In this document: in pieces, positions 49,596 through 61,660 of the stretch
How positions within the stretch are numbered: the first letter of the stretch is position 1
How the letters are laid out: every line of letters begins with the position of its first letter
Assembly (NCBI GenBank): GCA_963922205.1
Contig: CAWUHX010000121.1
Span: forward strand, 868,001 to 932,000
Direction of reading: 5' to 3'
Source of the DNA: Romanomermis culicivorax
Taxonomy: Eukaryota > Nematoda > Enoplea > Mermithida > Mermithidae
DNA length: 64,000 nucleotides
The notes under the pieces: generated by a model
What the model was told of the DNA's origin: nothing
What the model saw: the letters and a program-made list of their open reading frames with translations, nothing else
Database searches by the model: none
Translations under genes and position numbers: made by a program

Positions 49596-50974
49596 TGAAT
49601 ATTTCGGTGCAAAATACTTTTTCAAAAAAATCGATGTTCAAGATTTAGAAAAAATGAAAATTTTACTGTAATCTACAGTATCCCTTATTTTCAATCCGAA
49701 ACGGCCATAGAGATTATTGGTTGATATTTTTTCATCTTACATTTATTAACTTCGTTTGGTGAATAATTAGGCCTTGACTTTTTTTTGATTTTGATAAATG
49801 CATACTGTATATTTTTAGTTTTTTTCCTCCTTCCGTCTCATCGCGAAAATCGATTCGTGGTAACGATATATGAGCAATATGCTAATTATGCTTGAATTAT
49901 AGGAAAATCTACAAATTTTTGCTTCGTGTTAGTGTTGTTTGCTTTTTTGTTTATATTTATATTTATCATAAACAGTGGCCAGTCAAAATGGGTGTCTAAA
50001 TAAATTTAGTGTCTAAAAAAGTTAGCCTGCTTGGAAAGTGGACGCTTTTACGCTGCAGTAAACTGTATGTTCGAAAAAATTCGTAGAATTTTACAAGCAA
50101 GACAATTTTTAAATGAAAGGAAACACTAAAAGTTCAAATTTTTGGATATTTTTTTAGAGAAAAAGTTGAAAACTTAGAAAATTCTGCAACATAGAAAAAA
50201 TCTTTTGTAAAGTTGCCACCATTGAATCATCCATTTTAGGGTAGAAGTTCTTGGAAGGTGTTTGGATAGTTTCCTATAAAGTGTACAAAAATCTGTTTTT
50301 TTGACGTTTTTTAGAATTTTCGACAAGTTTAGTTGGAGAATCAGTTGAATGAGGGAACGCTCAGAAAGACCTCTCCTCTATCACATAAATACTCGAGGTT
50401 TTAAACTGTAAGCAGGAGTTGCATCCGATGCCTGAGTGTGCGCCAACTGTGTGGTAAGATGGCTTCCGGCTCGACAATCATCTAGTATATGCAGCATTTC
50501 GATTTTGTCCCACATAAGCTGTTGCCTTCATTCGGCTCTTTACTAATTGCGAAAGTAATGCGAAAATATTCAAATATGCATTTTTTTATTTTAAATTTTT
50601 TTGTTGCTTTCTAAACTTATTGTAGCGCATTGTTATTGCATGTTGTACTCTGTAGGAGTTGGAATGCAGGTCACGTTTTGTTGATTATTCAATGTTCAGT
50701 TTTGTTCAGTATTGTGCCTCCTGTTTCTTTCAGATCTACTGTTTTTCTGTGCACCCGGCATGTTACTGTTTTTCATTACTTTTACCCCGTTGTCAGGATC
50801 CCCTAGAATCTGTCTAGGTTGATCTACAATTCTATATATAGTCTATCCGGGGTCAATAGATGTCAATATTTAGGAGATGGGTCTCTAATACCTCCATTTT
50901 CAATTTTCCTCAATTTTGAAGTGTTTACAATTCAGAAAATTGGCGAAATCGCCTTGCTTTCCATATAGAAAAAC
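49596..50974. other. Synapsin 3' flank; nothing recognised
   Basis: Presumed 3' UTR and intergenic sequence. No exon or repeat is supported. A clear AATAAA is absent just after the stop; AATAAATTTAG occurs near 50000. Confidence 0.35.
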
Positions 50975-51185
50975 TTTGGGAAACAATTTTCACATATTTA
51001 GGACACATTTTTTGATCATTCTCTATGCTTGAGAATTGTTTTTGGGACACGTTTTTCACTATTTCAGCACAAATTTTACATGTATTTTGTAACAAAATGT
51101 GTTTCGAAAACAATGCTTAAGTGTAGGGAATCATCAAAAAACGCGTTCCGAATATGTAAAAATTGTGTCCCCTAAAAAAATTTCA
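50975..51185. repeat. Imperfect inverted repeat, two arms of about 90 bp
   Basis: The left arm (about 50975-51060) and right arm (about 51085-51178) are imperfect reverse complements, including 'GGACACATTTTTTGATCATT' against 'AATCATCAAAAAACGCGTTCC' and 'CTTGAGAATTGTTTTTGGGACA' against 'GTTTCGAAAACAATGCTTAAG' (each read as parts). The central loop is about 25 bp. It could be a foldback element or give a hairpin transcript. No ORF. Confidence 0.65.
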
Positions 51186-51898
51186 TGTAGAAATTTTGTA
51201 AAAAAATAAGTAAAACTGTTAGATCGTCAGATTCTAAGAGTCACATTCAAATTTTTTGGGGCGATATCGCATAAGCAACTTTAACGTCCGAGTTAGTCAA
51301 GGTTCATTGTGATCGAAGTTTACCCTTTGAAGCATCAGGCGTATTTGCTACATGGAAGTCCAATTTTACCCATTGAAACTTCGGGCATACTTTCTTTCTA
51401 CACCCCCTGTATCCGCCTGCACAGTTAAGGCAGTATGCTTTGATGTCTATGTTTTGTACATGGGTATCTTCTGTGTACCCCTGTATGGGCCTACTCGTTT
51501 GGCAGAATTTTGATCAGATGGGAGGCCCGCTACAGCACATAAAAGGTCATTTTAACACAAGCTCTGCACTTCAGACAATTACATGATTTATGTTCTAAAA
51601 TGATCACACTGTTCGTTTTCTATGAGCCAATATTACATGTTCAACAAGTCCTTTGCACTACCTGCTGTTTGCATTGAAATGGAAATAATGTAACTCTGAT
51701 AAATTCCTGGTTGCAATCAATACTTTTTCTACGATCGTGGGTATATCATTATGTCATGTTAAATTGCAAAATTTTTTGGATTCTTTGGAAATTTCAGGAA
51801 AAAACAGTCAAACTTTATAATTAGCTTTGTTAAAACAGTCTGAACGTCAATCAAATATTACTTTTCACATGTCATCTGCAATGATGCAGTATATACAT

Positions 51899-52845
51899 CT
51901 ATTCAAACATCCCAGTGCGACGCCACTCATCTTCCATCTTCGTCCATCGTCGTTGCAGAAGTTCCTGTCTCAACTGCAGTTCATATCTTTTCCATTTATC
52001 ATCATTGTCTCTCCGTTCGTGGTTCCATCTCCCTCCATATGTCTTGCTCCTGAGATATATAATACACTTTCAACTCCGAGTTTTACTTTGTTACGACATC
52101 TAGTCTTCCAGAATGATAACAATGCAGTATATCACCTTATGTCCAAATTCACAAGGAATAGCATTTAGTGTTGTGGTGGTGCATCAAAAAGTTCATCACA
52201 TGACCTGCTGCACGCTCATCACCAGCACTACAACCACAATTTTGGATCTACGATTGGCTCTATGCTGAAGGTTGAGGTTTCCAGCCCTACACTGAGTTAG
52301 GTACCAGCCACATAGATTTCAACATATGAAATTAACTTTCCGTATATATTAGGTTCACGGTAGCCTACCACACCAATGCAGAACTAAAAGACTGGGCTCA
52401 TGCAGTGAGATAAAGAGGAGAGGAATTTTTCATTCATCTCGGTGAAATCAGTGTTTCTCCGTTTCGAGCTCAGGCTTAGTTCCAGTTCCAGCAAACTTAG
52501 GGTTATGGTGTAACTGAAAGTTGTGTTTAGTCAGCCAGAGAACTGTTGCACTGTACTGACCTTTACTTATACGAAACTGTATTCAGTGACCTACAGTCGT
52601 GTACAAGCAATATGCCTTTGAGTTATATTTCTGACGCCTGAAATATTGAAAATTCATATATGCTGGACTTACGAATTTCCTTTCAGAATTTCTTTAACCA
52701 ATCGGACGTTAGAATAGGGGTCTGAATGTTTGAAAAAGTATACACATGAAATTCAATTGATCAAATAAATAGTTGGTGTACTTGATATCACGAAAATGCT
52801 CAAGACAGTCAGTATAAATATGCACTGCTTCATAATGGACGACAT
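51899..52845 (-). CDS. Tiny secreted basic protein, paralogue 1
   Basis: Exons: 52845-52782, 52721-52673, 52049-51899; phases 1 and 2 join; 87 residues. It starts with a signal peptide, MSSIMKQCIFILTVLSIFVI. The mature part is highly charged, with a Trp/Arg/Glu-rich C-terminal half including YELQLRQELLQRRWTKMEDE and ending TGMFE. The paralogue at 54884-55540 has the same three-exon plan, a similar signal peptide and the same ELQ...RRRW.xMExEWR block. The family is not recognised. Short length, a signal peptide and tandem duplication suggest a lineage-specific secreted protein. The second intron contains a tRNA-like repeat. Confidence 0.62.
52168..52335 (+). repeat. tRNA-like (SINE-type) repeat, copy 2 (degenerate)
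   Basis: GTTGTGGTGGTGCATC matches the box A region of copy 1. Box B has decayed to GAGGTTTCCAGCCC near 52276. 'CACTACAACCACAAT' between them and CATATGA at the tail are shared with copy 1. Confidence 0.5.
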
Positions 52846-54379
52846 TTTTGGCAAACTGTTGATCATTTAAGAAAAATAAGGCCCCGACTAATTCTATTGA
52901 TTTGGTTTTATAATGCTCTACAGATTGTGTATATTCTTACGAAAAGTGATTTCTATTTTGAATAATATGGGGTGGTAATTAGTCATTCTTTGACTAGTGA
53001 TTGAGAATGGAATAATGCACTTTGGAACTAATTTGCCGTAAAAAGTTTGCAAATAATATTATAAACGACGGTAAAAGTAGGTGCCTATATTTTTTATTAT
53101 ATAATAATTCGTACTGCTTACCATAGCTTGTAAAATTTTTCTACCAAAAATTGAATGAAAGGTTCTTAGTTACAAATTTCATCAAAATTTTTAAATTCAG
53201 CATACCTGATTACCGTTACAGTTATGAGGATGGACGACATCATTCATATTTAGTGATAGCACAACCAGCTAGAGTTGATGTACATGAAGTCCACAGTACA
53301 AATTCATGATTTTATTTTCTGACCCAGAATTTATATGTGAAGATGTGCCTGTATCCAGATGTCGGACTATAAGACTGTGAAATCCAGTAATAGACCGTAA
53401 TTTAACTAGTCAAAATGAATTGTATCTGTCATGTGTCCACGTTTCAAACCCCCTATAATAACAGCTGAGTGTTCACACTGTGTGACCATCCAGGTCCATG
53501 TTTTAAGTCCCTGCTTTTATTTTTTTGCTCGTCAGACAGGACACGGCCAAAAGCTTACCCATCTTCCCCATGCCCAGCTTTTGGACAATGGCTGCACATA
53601 AACAATCATGGCGATGTCCATGCATTGTTATATTTGAAAATAGATGACATGGTTCAGACTTCACTCACTAGTAGACAAGAAGATATAAAATGTGAGATGG
53701 ACCATGATGCTGCCAGTAAGTACATACAATGAAAACACGAGTGAAAAGAGGACAGCACACCCTATTTTACTACCATGTCGAGCTACAGTAACTGGCTGGA
53801 ATGTTATTGTACTTGCAGTTCAATTCAAAAAATCGAAAACAGAAATAAATCGGTGAAATCACCGTACAACACATGCACCACTTTTATAGCATACGTCTGC
53901 ATATGGATGACATAGAAACTCGCACCCTGTCAATTTTGTTCACGCCTGCACCTGTAAAGTCTAAAACCCTGTCTGTCCTTTTCTGTTACTTTCGTAGCCA
54001 CGATTTAGTTGCCTCAAATTTCCCGAGCCATCAAAAAAGTTGTCGATTTGTTGATTCTGTTGTCACATTTTATTTATTCGTTGGAGTCTTATCATGGAAA
54101 AACACATTGAATGAATGACGTGCAAAAAATCGTGTGTGCAGTTCAAGTATGGCCTGTAGAGTCTTTTGATGTCAGTTTTCAAACTGAGCAGAAACACTAT
54201 GCCAAAAATGCAGAAAATTTGGGTATTCACACAGAGTAAAAAGTTGCGCTTCAAAATTCTTTGGGAGACTAGCTCAGGGGTGTTATCATGATCCCGTCTA
54301 GACCAGTATCAATTTCAGAGTTGTGCTGAAACGCTTCAAAAACTCAAAAAATTCATTAAATTCCTGATCCTCATCCGTG
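52846..54379. other. Between the two secreted-protein paralogues; nothing recognised
   Basis: No exon is supported. Short frames here (for example around 53470-53730) lack splice context or family resemblance. Confidence 0.35.
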
Positions 54380-54590
54380 TTATAGTAGTGGGTCTGGTGG
54401 TTCACTGGATACTCCACATATATCACCACCAATACAACGACAACGTCCCAACTATACGCAACACTTGATTACGCAGTTAGTAGTGCGTCTACCTGTAAAT
54501 GGTTCAAGCCCCTCAACGAGCATTATTTTTCTGATGCACCAGTCTGAGGGATTCGGACATATGACACAGAGACGCCAATGAATTTCTTAC
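54380..54590 (+). repeat. tRNA-like (SINE-type) repeat, copy 3
   Basis: Box-A-like GGGTCTGGTGGTTCACTGGAT lies near 54390, the spacer 'CACCACCAATACAACGACAAC' resembles copies 1 and 2, box B GGTTCAAGCCCC lies at 54501-54512, and the tail GGACATATGACACAGAG is shared with copy 1. The A-B spacing of about 110 nt is again too long for a tRNA. Confidence 0.6.
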
Positions 54591-54883
54591 CAGAGAGAAA
54601 TTGAATTGAAAATGGGCAACGTTAGAAAATATTTCAAGAAATTCACCTTCCACAATCTATAAACGTGAAAGATATGTTTCCCTGCCGTGGAAGTTTTAGG
54701 TGTAAATCCAGAAGTAACACGCGTCTCGAATTTATATCAATGAAAAATTCGTCAATGGCAATCGTATGGCTGAAAATTTACTTTCATCATAGCTACAATT
54801 CAATAAAAATTTCAAAAATCCCTCAAAAATTTTGTTCAACATTCAATCAAATGTAATTCAGCAATATGCAAAATTGTAATCAA

Positions 54884-55540
54884 CTAGTATTGAGACCTCC
54901 CATACAGACGCCACTCCTCTTCCATCGCCTTCCAGCGTCGTCGTCGTAATTCCTCGCTCAGTTTCTCTTGCGCCTGGAGTTCATTATACTTTTACTACTT
55001 TTTAGTGCTGCAACACATTTTTCTAGTACTTATTCTGTAAACTATCAAAATGAATCACTTTATACAATATGTGATAGCATGTTGAATTTTTACTTTGTCC
55101 TATTTATATCATTTTGTAGACGTCAGAATCAAAATTTGAGCAAAAGGAACTATTTTTCAAAATTTGAAGAATTCATCAAATGTTGGCGATATTTATGTAA
55201 TCTAAGAAATCATTGCATCATTTTATTTCTTTCATCAAAATATACGTCAGTGTTGGTCCAGTCAAAAAATAGCCGTTTTTTCAAGTACTGGTCAAAAATT
55301 GTAGTAGTGAGAATTAAATGGGCCGAGTATTGAGAACATACAAAATCCTAATTTCCTAAGCTTACAATTTCGCGCTCAGTCTTCTTTGGCTGGTGGTAGT
55401 TGCGCCAGGGGTCTAAAACAGATGAAAAAATATAGGTATTAATTTCAAATGACTGAAAAATAGTTTTAGACAATACGTGATATCACACCAACGATCAGCA
55501 AGGTCATTAAAAATAGGCACTGCGTCATATTCAATGACAT
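54884..55540 (-). CDS. Tiny secreted basic protein, paralogue 2
   Basis: Exons: 55540-55477, 55412-55366, 54988-54884; phases 1 and 0 join; 71 residues. The signal peptide is MSLNMTQCLFLMTLLIVGVI. The middle exon encodes PWRNYHQPKKTEREI and the last exon YNELQAQEKLSEELRRRRW followed by KAMEEEWRLYG and a stop. The last acceptor (AAAAG before 54988) is poor. Sequence just upstream of it aligns with coding sequence in paralogue 1 but holds stops here, so exon 3 has been shortened by a new splice site, or this copy is becoming a pseudogene. Exon 1 and its donor are well preserved. Confidence 0.52.
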
Positions 55541-57192
55541 TTTATAAACTGTATAGTTGTGTTTTTCGCAAGATTATATAATGCCGTAGGTTGCATTTAT
55601 CATACGAAAAGTGATTTTGATTTTCAATATAAAAAGCTGATTTCAAATTCTATCCAAAGTGTATGCAAATTTTCAAAATGGAAATACTATTTTCTACGAA
55701 AATTATTGTGAATTAAAAAAACAGAAAAGTGAGCACTAAATTTTTGTTCCATTGTTCATTCTGAAATTCACGTATCGCCAGTGGAACAAAATCAAACTTT
55801 TGAAAAAGCTTAAATACTCATGACAGCATTCAAGATGAAAATACTATATTTTGTAAATTTGTTGCATCTTGGAAGTAAAAAATGGCTGAGATCAAACACT
55901 CTGCTTGTAGAACTGTGAAGCAATTTGTTTCAACACGTATTGAATTCACCTATTTTGGTAATTAAGGGATGGAAATTAGAAATTTATTGTAAATCTTACT
56001 ATTTTATATGGAAATTCGGTTCAGACTGAAACTGTTGTTAAATCTAAACTTTTCCTAGAGACTGAGAAGAGTCACTAAAGTCGTATTTATACATTGGGGA
56101 ACTGTGCACAGCCACACCAGAACAACTGTGACCAATCAAATACAACCAATCATAACTTCAATTTTTTATAGTGCATTCTGATTGGTCACGACCTGCTATG
56201 AAGTATGAATGCAGCTTAAGAGGAGCTTGTAGGACAGAGATAGCCACGGATCGACCTTAACATGCAGGGTGTTTGGCCAAAATTAGCCTTGCTGTTCCAA
56301 AAATAAGATCTTGGTTTCTGTCTATAGTTTAAAATTGAAAATTAACCCAAATGGCTGAAATTGGCATTTATATGTGGAGCTCCTTTGTTGTATAAGTTGA
56401 AAATAATAATAAACCCAGCAAGGCATTTGAGGAAAACAAAAAATATATTAAATATGCAAATATTAACAAAAAAGAGAAAAGAGGACCAACAATGGCATTC
56501 TTCCATCGACAACAGTAAAATTCAATTTTGTAAAAGCACAGAAATTGACACTACCATGGCGTTAACTGGGAGAAGAGGTTTTGATCTGTGAAACCACAAT
56601 TCAGAACTTGTTAGATCAGGAATTTCGTGAAGCCATGCTGTTTTCATACAAAAATCAGTCATTGTTTTTGTAACACTTAATGCATTACAAACTCTAGCTG
56701 GTAGACTTTGAAAATTACGTCTACATAAAATCATATTTTATAAAATTACGGTAGACGATCTGCGTTTGCAAGTTTGAAAAACAAAGTTTTTATGAAAAGG
56801 ACTACTTTGTTGAAAAATCATTTTTTCACTGATCAAGAGAACGTTCACTCTATGAACGGCGGTTTGTTTGAATTTCATTAGTAGACGGCACAATTTTTGT
56901 TCGTTTTTGGCAGAATTATTATCTGGTTCGTGAATGGCGCTTTATTTGCTTAATGGAAGATAATTTTTTGTGTACATTTTTCACTGCTTTAGGGAATGGT
57001 AGAGAAAGTTTTTCCTGTATTTTTGTCCAAAGTCAGGGTCTATAAAAATCGATACGAATTTTGGCAACATTCCGGACTTCACCTAGACTAGTAAATCCAG
57101 TTGTTTGAACCAAGAATCGAAGCCTGATTGTAAAACAAGACTTTGATCTGGTATGAAAGTTTTTTTTTTGTTTTCAAAACAGAATAAAAATC
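55541..57192. other. Intergenic; nothing recognised
   Basis: The upstream regions of both secreted-protein paralogues share 'ATACGAAAAGTGATTT' and 'TATAATGC' (about 52910-52960 and 55585-55625), consistent with duplicated promoters. Otherwise I see no feature. An acceptor-like TTTTCAAAACAG ends at 57182, just before the next gene's ATG. Confidence 0.4.
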
Positions 57193-59778
57193 ATGATTCC
57201 TATTATTGATTGTTCGAACGACGTTGGATCAAAGTCCAAAGAAATTTTTCAAGCTATAGAAAATAACGGCTTTGTACATTTGATTAATTTTGGATTCGAT
57301 TATAATCAGGTAAATCCGATGTGATAAAAAAATCTTTATAAAACATGCGAAAAAATATTTTGGAAGATTAATTTTCAGGTAGAGAAAATTTTCCAATTTG
57401 GTAAAACTTTTTGGTCTTTGAATGAAAATCGGAAAATTCAATTCGCCAAATGTCGTTCATCGATCGGAGGCTACGTAGGCGAAGGCGTGGAAAAGTTAGA
57501 TGCAGGAAGCGGACGACGAGAATTGAGGGAAGCTTTCAATTTCTGTTTGGACGACGAGACTTGTGTAAGAAGGTTTGCAAAAAATACTTCATTTAGTCTT
57601 TTTTCAAATGCAACTTTTCTGAAAAGAGTTGAATGCACAAGCAAAGTGTCTAACAGAATTCCGTAATTCACTGTAAGACAGAAATTTTTCGAAATCAGTG
57701 AATTTTACTTGAACACCTTTGCAGCATGACCTACATTTGTTGAGAATGAAAAGTAATTAAATTTGTTCTAGACTACTTTACATAAGTGGTTTTTGGCTAT
57801 CAGAAACTGAGTATCATGCCCGGTTGAATTCGGTGAGTAATTGTAACAAACTCAACTTCAAAAGGAGGTATGTTCTGGTTAGAAACTAATGCAAAGCAAT
57901 GAACAACTAACTTTAACTACAAAGAACTTTAAGAATAAAATGAATAATGATAGAGGAGCAAGGTCAGAGGAATTCACCTTTTGACATGGTTTTCACATAA
58001 ACAGAAATTTCATAGAAGTAGTCATTTTTCAAAAAGTTAAAGTTGTGAATATACAGCCAGACTGCCAACTGGATCAGTCAAAATTTGCATGATTTTTGCA
58101 AACCTGACGGATTGATTACCTGGACTTGAATCCATCTGATCGTTACGTTTGGAAGGTTTCAAAGAAATCGTTTATGAAAAGTCAATCCGTGACATTGATC
58201 ACGTGAAGGGAAGGATTTTGCGGGCTTGGGATCAACTTGATCAAACCAAAAGCAATTCTGATATTGACCAGTTCCAAAAACGACTTAAATTAGTGGCGAA
58301 ACAGAAAGGAGGCTTTTCTATCATTTTCAGCTGTTACATGGTTCTAAATCTAATGATTGCATCTATTTTAGTTTTTTCTATTATAAAACAGGTTGTCTCG
58401 TCAATTTTTTTATTTGCAAAAAAATCGATGTTCAGTATTCTTGATGCTAAACAGTGAATATTTGAACAATCTGGTTGACACATTGCAGTTTTTATGCCAG
58501 ATGTTTTATCTATCGACGGCAGCAAAATGTGTTAAAAATGCTTTACCGTTCAAACGCTATGAAAGTATGGGTCACCCTGTATAAATGACAGAATTTTATG
58601 GAACATAATTAATAAATATAGCAACTCCTTTCAGGAAAGTTGCATTTCAAAACAGCCGACAATAATTCTAGTAAGTTGCAGGATTTGGCATCTTTTTCAG
58701 ATCCGTGTCGATCAAGTTGTGCCCAATTTCTATGAAAATATGTCTTCTTTTTACCAATATTGTCACATATTATCATCAGCCGTTTTGTCTATCATAGAAC
58801 GATACTTAAACGTCGAGGAGGTAAAAATAATGGGCAACTTTTTTTATGAGTTTATTAACCTGAATAGGAATTTTTTATATGACAGGTGACCTTAGATATT
58901 TATTTAATTGTCGATAACATTTGACATCTTGATTTTAGGATGTAGATTTTCTCACAAAATGGCATCCGGTGCAAGGAACAGCTACAACTTTGAGATTACT
59001 GCACTATCCGCCTGTGCCCTTGCAAATTTTGGATTCAAGTAAACAGGGTGTCTACAAAAATCGAAACAAAAGTTTCACATATTTTGCCCTCTAGGTTCTA
59101 CGCGATGCGGGGAACATTCGGATTACGGTAGCCTGACTTTGCTGTTTCAAGACATGATAGGCGGCTTAGAAGTTCTGAAAAGCTCACTGATTTTACTGTA
59201 TAAGTTTAACTTCCATCTTGCTACAGGTCATGGATAAAAGCGGCGACTATATCAAAGCTGAGCCTGTAGCAAAATCAGTACTTATCAATACAGGCGATCT
59301 TCTGCAGAGATGGACATCAGATAGAATCAAAGCTGTGGTACAGTAACTTTGTCTGGAAATTTCAAACTTGTGGAAAAATGGTTCACTTCGAAAATCAACA
59401 AACATCTGTGTTAAGTTTAACCGCCCATAGCCTAATCAAAAATTGAGACGCAAAATTTCAAATTATGTTTTTCAGTAGATCTTGAAAAAATCCATCGATT
59501 AGCGTTATTTTGCAGTAAAAAATTCTTGATGTCACTCCGAAAAAGAAATTTTGATTTATCATTTCTTTGTAAAAATTCACAATTTGGGCTTTTCTTCACA
59601 GAAACACAGAGTTCGTTTGCCCGAAAATCGCAATCTTTGGTCATTGGAAAGATACTCAATCGCTTTTTTCGTACATCCATTGGACGAATGCGTCATAGAA
59701 TGCTTGGACGGGTCGAAAAAATATCCACCGGTCACTGCTGGGAAATATTTGTTGGATAAATATGCTCAGACTTATTGA
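57193..59778 (+). CDS. 2OG-Fe(II) oxygenase, isopenicillin-N-synthase-like family
   Basis: Exons: 57193-57309, 57379-57572, 57772-57832, 58701-58820, 58939-59038, 59095-59171, 59227-59337, 59602-59778; all phases join; 318 residues. The fold uses Fe(II) and 2-oxoglutarate to hydroxylate or oxidise a small substrate, which is unknown here. The iron ligands are H204 and D206 (GEHSDYGSLTLLFQD) and H262 (KHRV); the 2OG-binding R-x-S is R277/S279 (ERYSIAFFVHP). The N-terminal block IPIIDCS and KSKEIFQAIENNGFVHLINF, the NTGDLLQRWTSDR block and a complete C-terminus fit the IPNS-like DIOX_N plus 2OG-FeII_Oxy layout at the usual length. The likely trans-splice or 5' acceptor is at 57182. Intron 3 contains a transposase relic. 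Confidence 0.9.
58119..58330 (+). pseudogene. Tc1/mariner-superfamily transposase C-terminal relic in oxygenase intron 3
   Basis: DLNPSDRYVWK (from about 58121) matches the DLNPxDxFLW motif. A frame change leads into KEIVYEKSIRDIDHVKGRIL and IDQFQKRLKLVAKQKGG, like the C-terminal end of such transposases. The two frames do not join without a shift. Confidence 0.6.
59450..59515 (+). repeat. GATCT-core dispersed repeat, solo copy in oxygenase intron 7
   Basis: 'cctaatcaaaaattgaga', TTTTTCAGTAGATCTTGAAAA and 'aatccatcgattagcgttattttgcag' follow the order of the synapsin array unit. Confidence 0.55.
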
Positions 59779-61660
59779 AAAATCCGTTGTATACACCGTG
59801 ATTCATTCAAGAAATCTGTACTTACTACTTTTCCTCATGTATAAAGCATACTGCAGTATTAAAATGTATGTCAGCAAGGAAACAGTGATTGAATTTTGCA
59901 ACTAGGCCTACAAGTTGTCAAATTGGAAAATAATTCAAAAATACTTAATTTTTTGATTCTGGAATGGTGATTCTCTGAATTAATGTTAAACTTGACAAAT
60001 TTTAAAAAAGAATTTTAGAAAATTTTTAACATTTGCAGTTTGAAAAGACCAGAAATTTCAAATTCCGAAAATCTAAAGACGACTGAGTTATAGATTTCTG
60101 AAAACTTTATGAATTTCTATATAATCTGAAAAATTTCGCATATTTTTTGGAAGCTAGAAAATACGGGTACTCGAATGCTTGTCATGAATATGTTACGGTT
60201 ACTAAGCGTCCATATGATTTTTGGGAATCAGATCGAGCAGTATCTAGGAATCGTAAATACCATTTGTATTTTTGACTATTTTTTTTGAAAATCCGAAATA
60301 TAATAGGGTGTTTGCATAAAGTTGTCTATTTGCGAGTTAATCGGCAAGTGACAATATTTTCGGGGTGCAAAATGAAAGATCAAGTGGACAAAGAAACTGT
60401 AGGCTAAACAAATGAAATCTCCATTTTTATATTTGTTCTTGCCCTGTGTGACTGCTTTTTCTTGTTTCTCCTGGCTCATATTTCGTGTTTTTTTGTATGT
60501 AATAGAATCTTTTCTGAGTTGATCTTCAGATGGGTAAGTTGGAGCACTTTAAGTAATCGGCAGCCGACTATTGTCATTCTATTTATAGAGAGCCAATAAA
60601 TCCTAGACATGGTAAATAAAGTTTTCCTATTCGTTTTTAAAAGATATTTATGTTTTTTTATTTTTCAGCATTTTTCGGAGGTCATACAAATGCATTCAAA
60701 TTGTATTGTTAAATTAGACGCAATTCCAATGGAACACCTGCAGAAAAAATTAATTATATGTGGATGTTTGCAGTTTGTACCCATATATCAACAAATATGG
60801 TGAAACAAACCCTAAGCTTAGGCTTAGGCTTAGGCTTAGGCTTGTCAATTTATAATATGCTCAGCAAGTTGTGATGCTCCGAGGCATAGAATTAAAGATC
60901 AATCGAGACAAAAATGCAGCAAACTGAAGAAGTTAAATCGTCCTTTTATGTTTGTTTTCATCTGCATCCAGCCATTTCTTATCGTTTTTGAGTTTTCTGA
61001 GTCCAGAACGGTGTCCCAGACAATTGTGGTAATTTTTCGAAAAATTTCAAAAAGAGCAAAAAAATCAATTGCCTTTTTTAGATTGAGTCGAGTTGATTGC
61101 AGGTCATTCTGAGTAGACGATTCTATCTTTGGATTGATGAGTCAGTGCATTTTAGGAAATTGTACGTGCGTTTGGTTATCCTTCCTGGCTCTCCAAGAGT
61201 CAGACATCTCATATTTCATATATATGAGGCCATTTAAATCTTCGTAATCTGGTTTTCGAGACCATAATTATTTCAGATATCTTGCTGACGTCAAGACTTT
61301 TCTAGTGTAATTTCCAGACCTATAGAAAACTTTTTTCTTGATCATCAACCTTGAATATCACGAATTAACTCATAATAAGCCACCAATAACGTGATTCTAT
61401 TTTTTCTTTCATTCTAATTAGTCTACACGTCGGTAGCTAACAACTTTCCACTTACATATTGAGCCGCCGCGCCGTCTCTTTTCCAGGTTGCCAGGGGAAT
61501 AAAAATGAACATATAAACACACAGTATGGTCCAGAAGCTTAAGCCTATCTTATATCTTTTGATACCCCGTCACCTCTGTGTATAATCCACTTTCGCGCTA
61601 TAATTATACATATTGTCCGTCTGATTATTCGAATTGAGAATCAATCGTTTTAAGGATCAA
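59779..61660. other. Intergenic; short TTAGGC run at 60816-60843
   Basis: No exon is supported. Bases 60816-60843 are about 4.5 copies of TTAGGC, the nematode telomere unit, directly after 'aaacaaaccctaagctta'. Confidence 0.6.
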
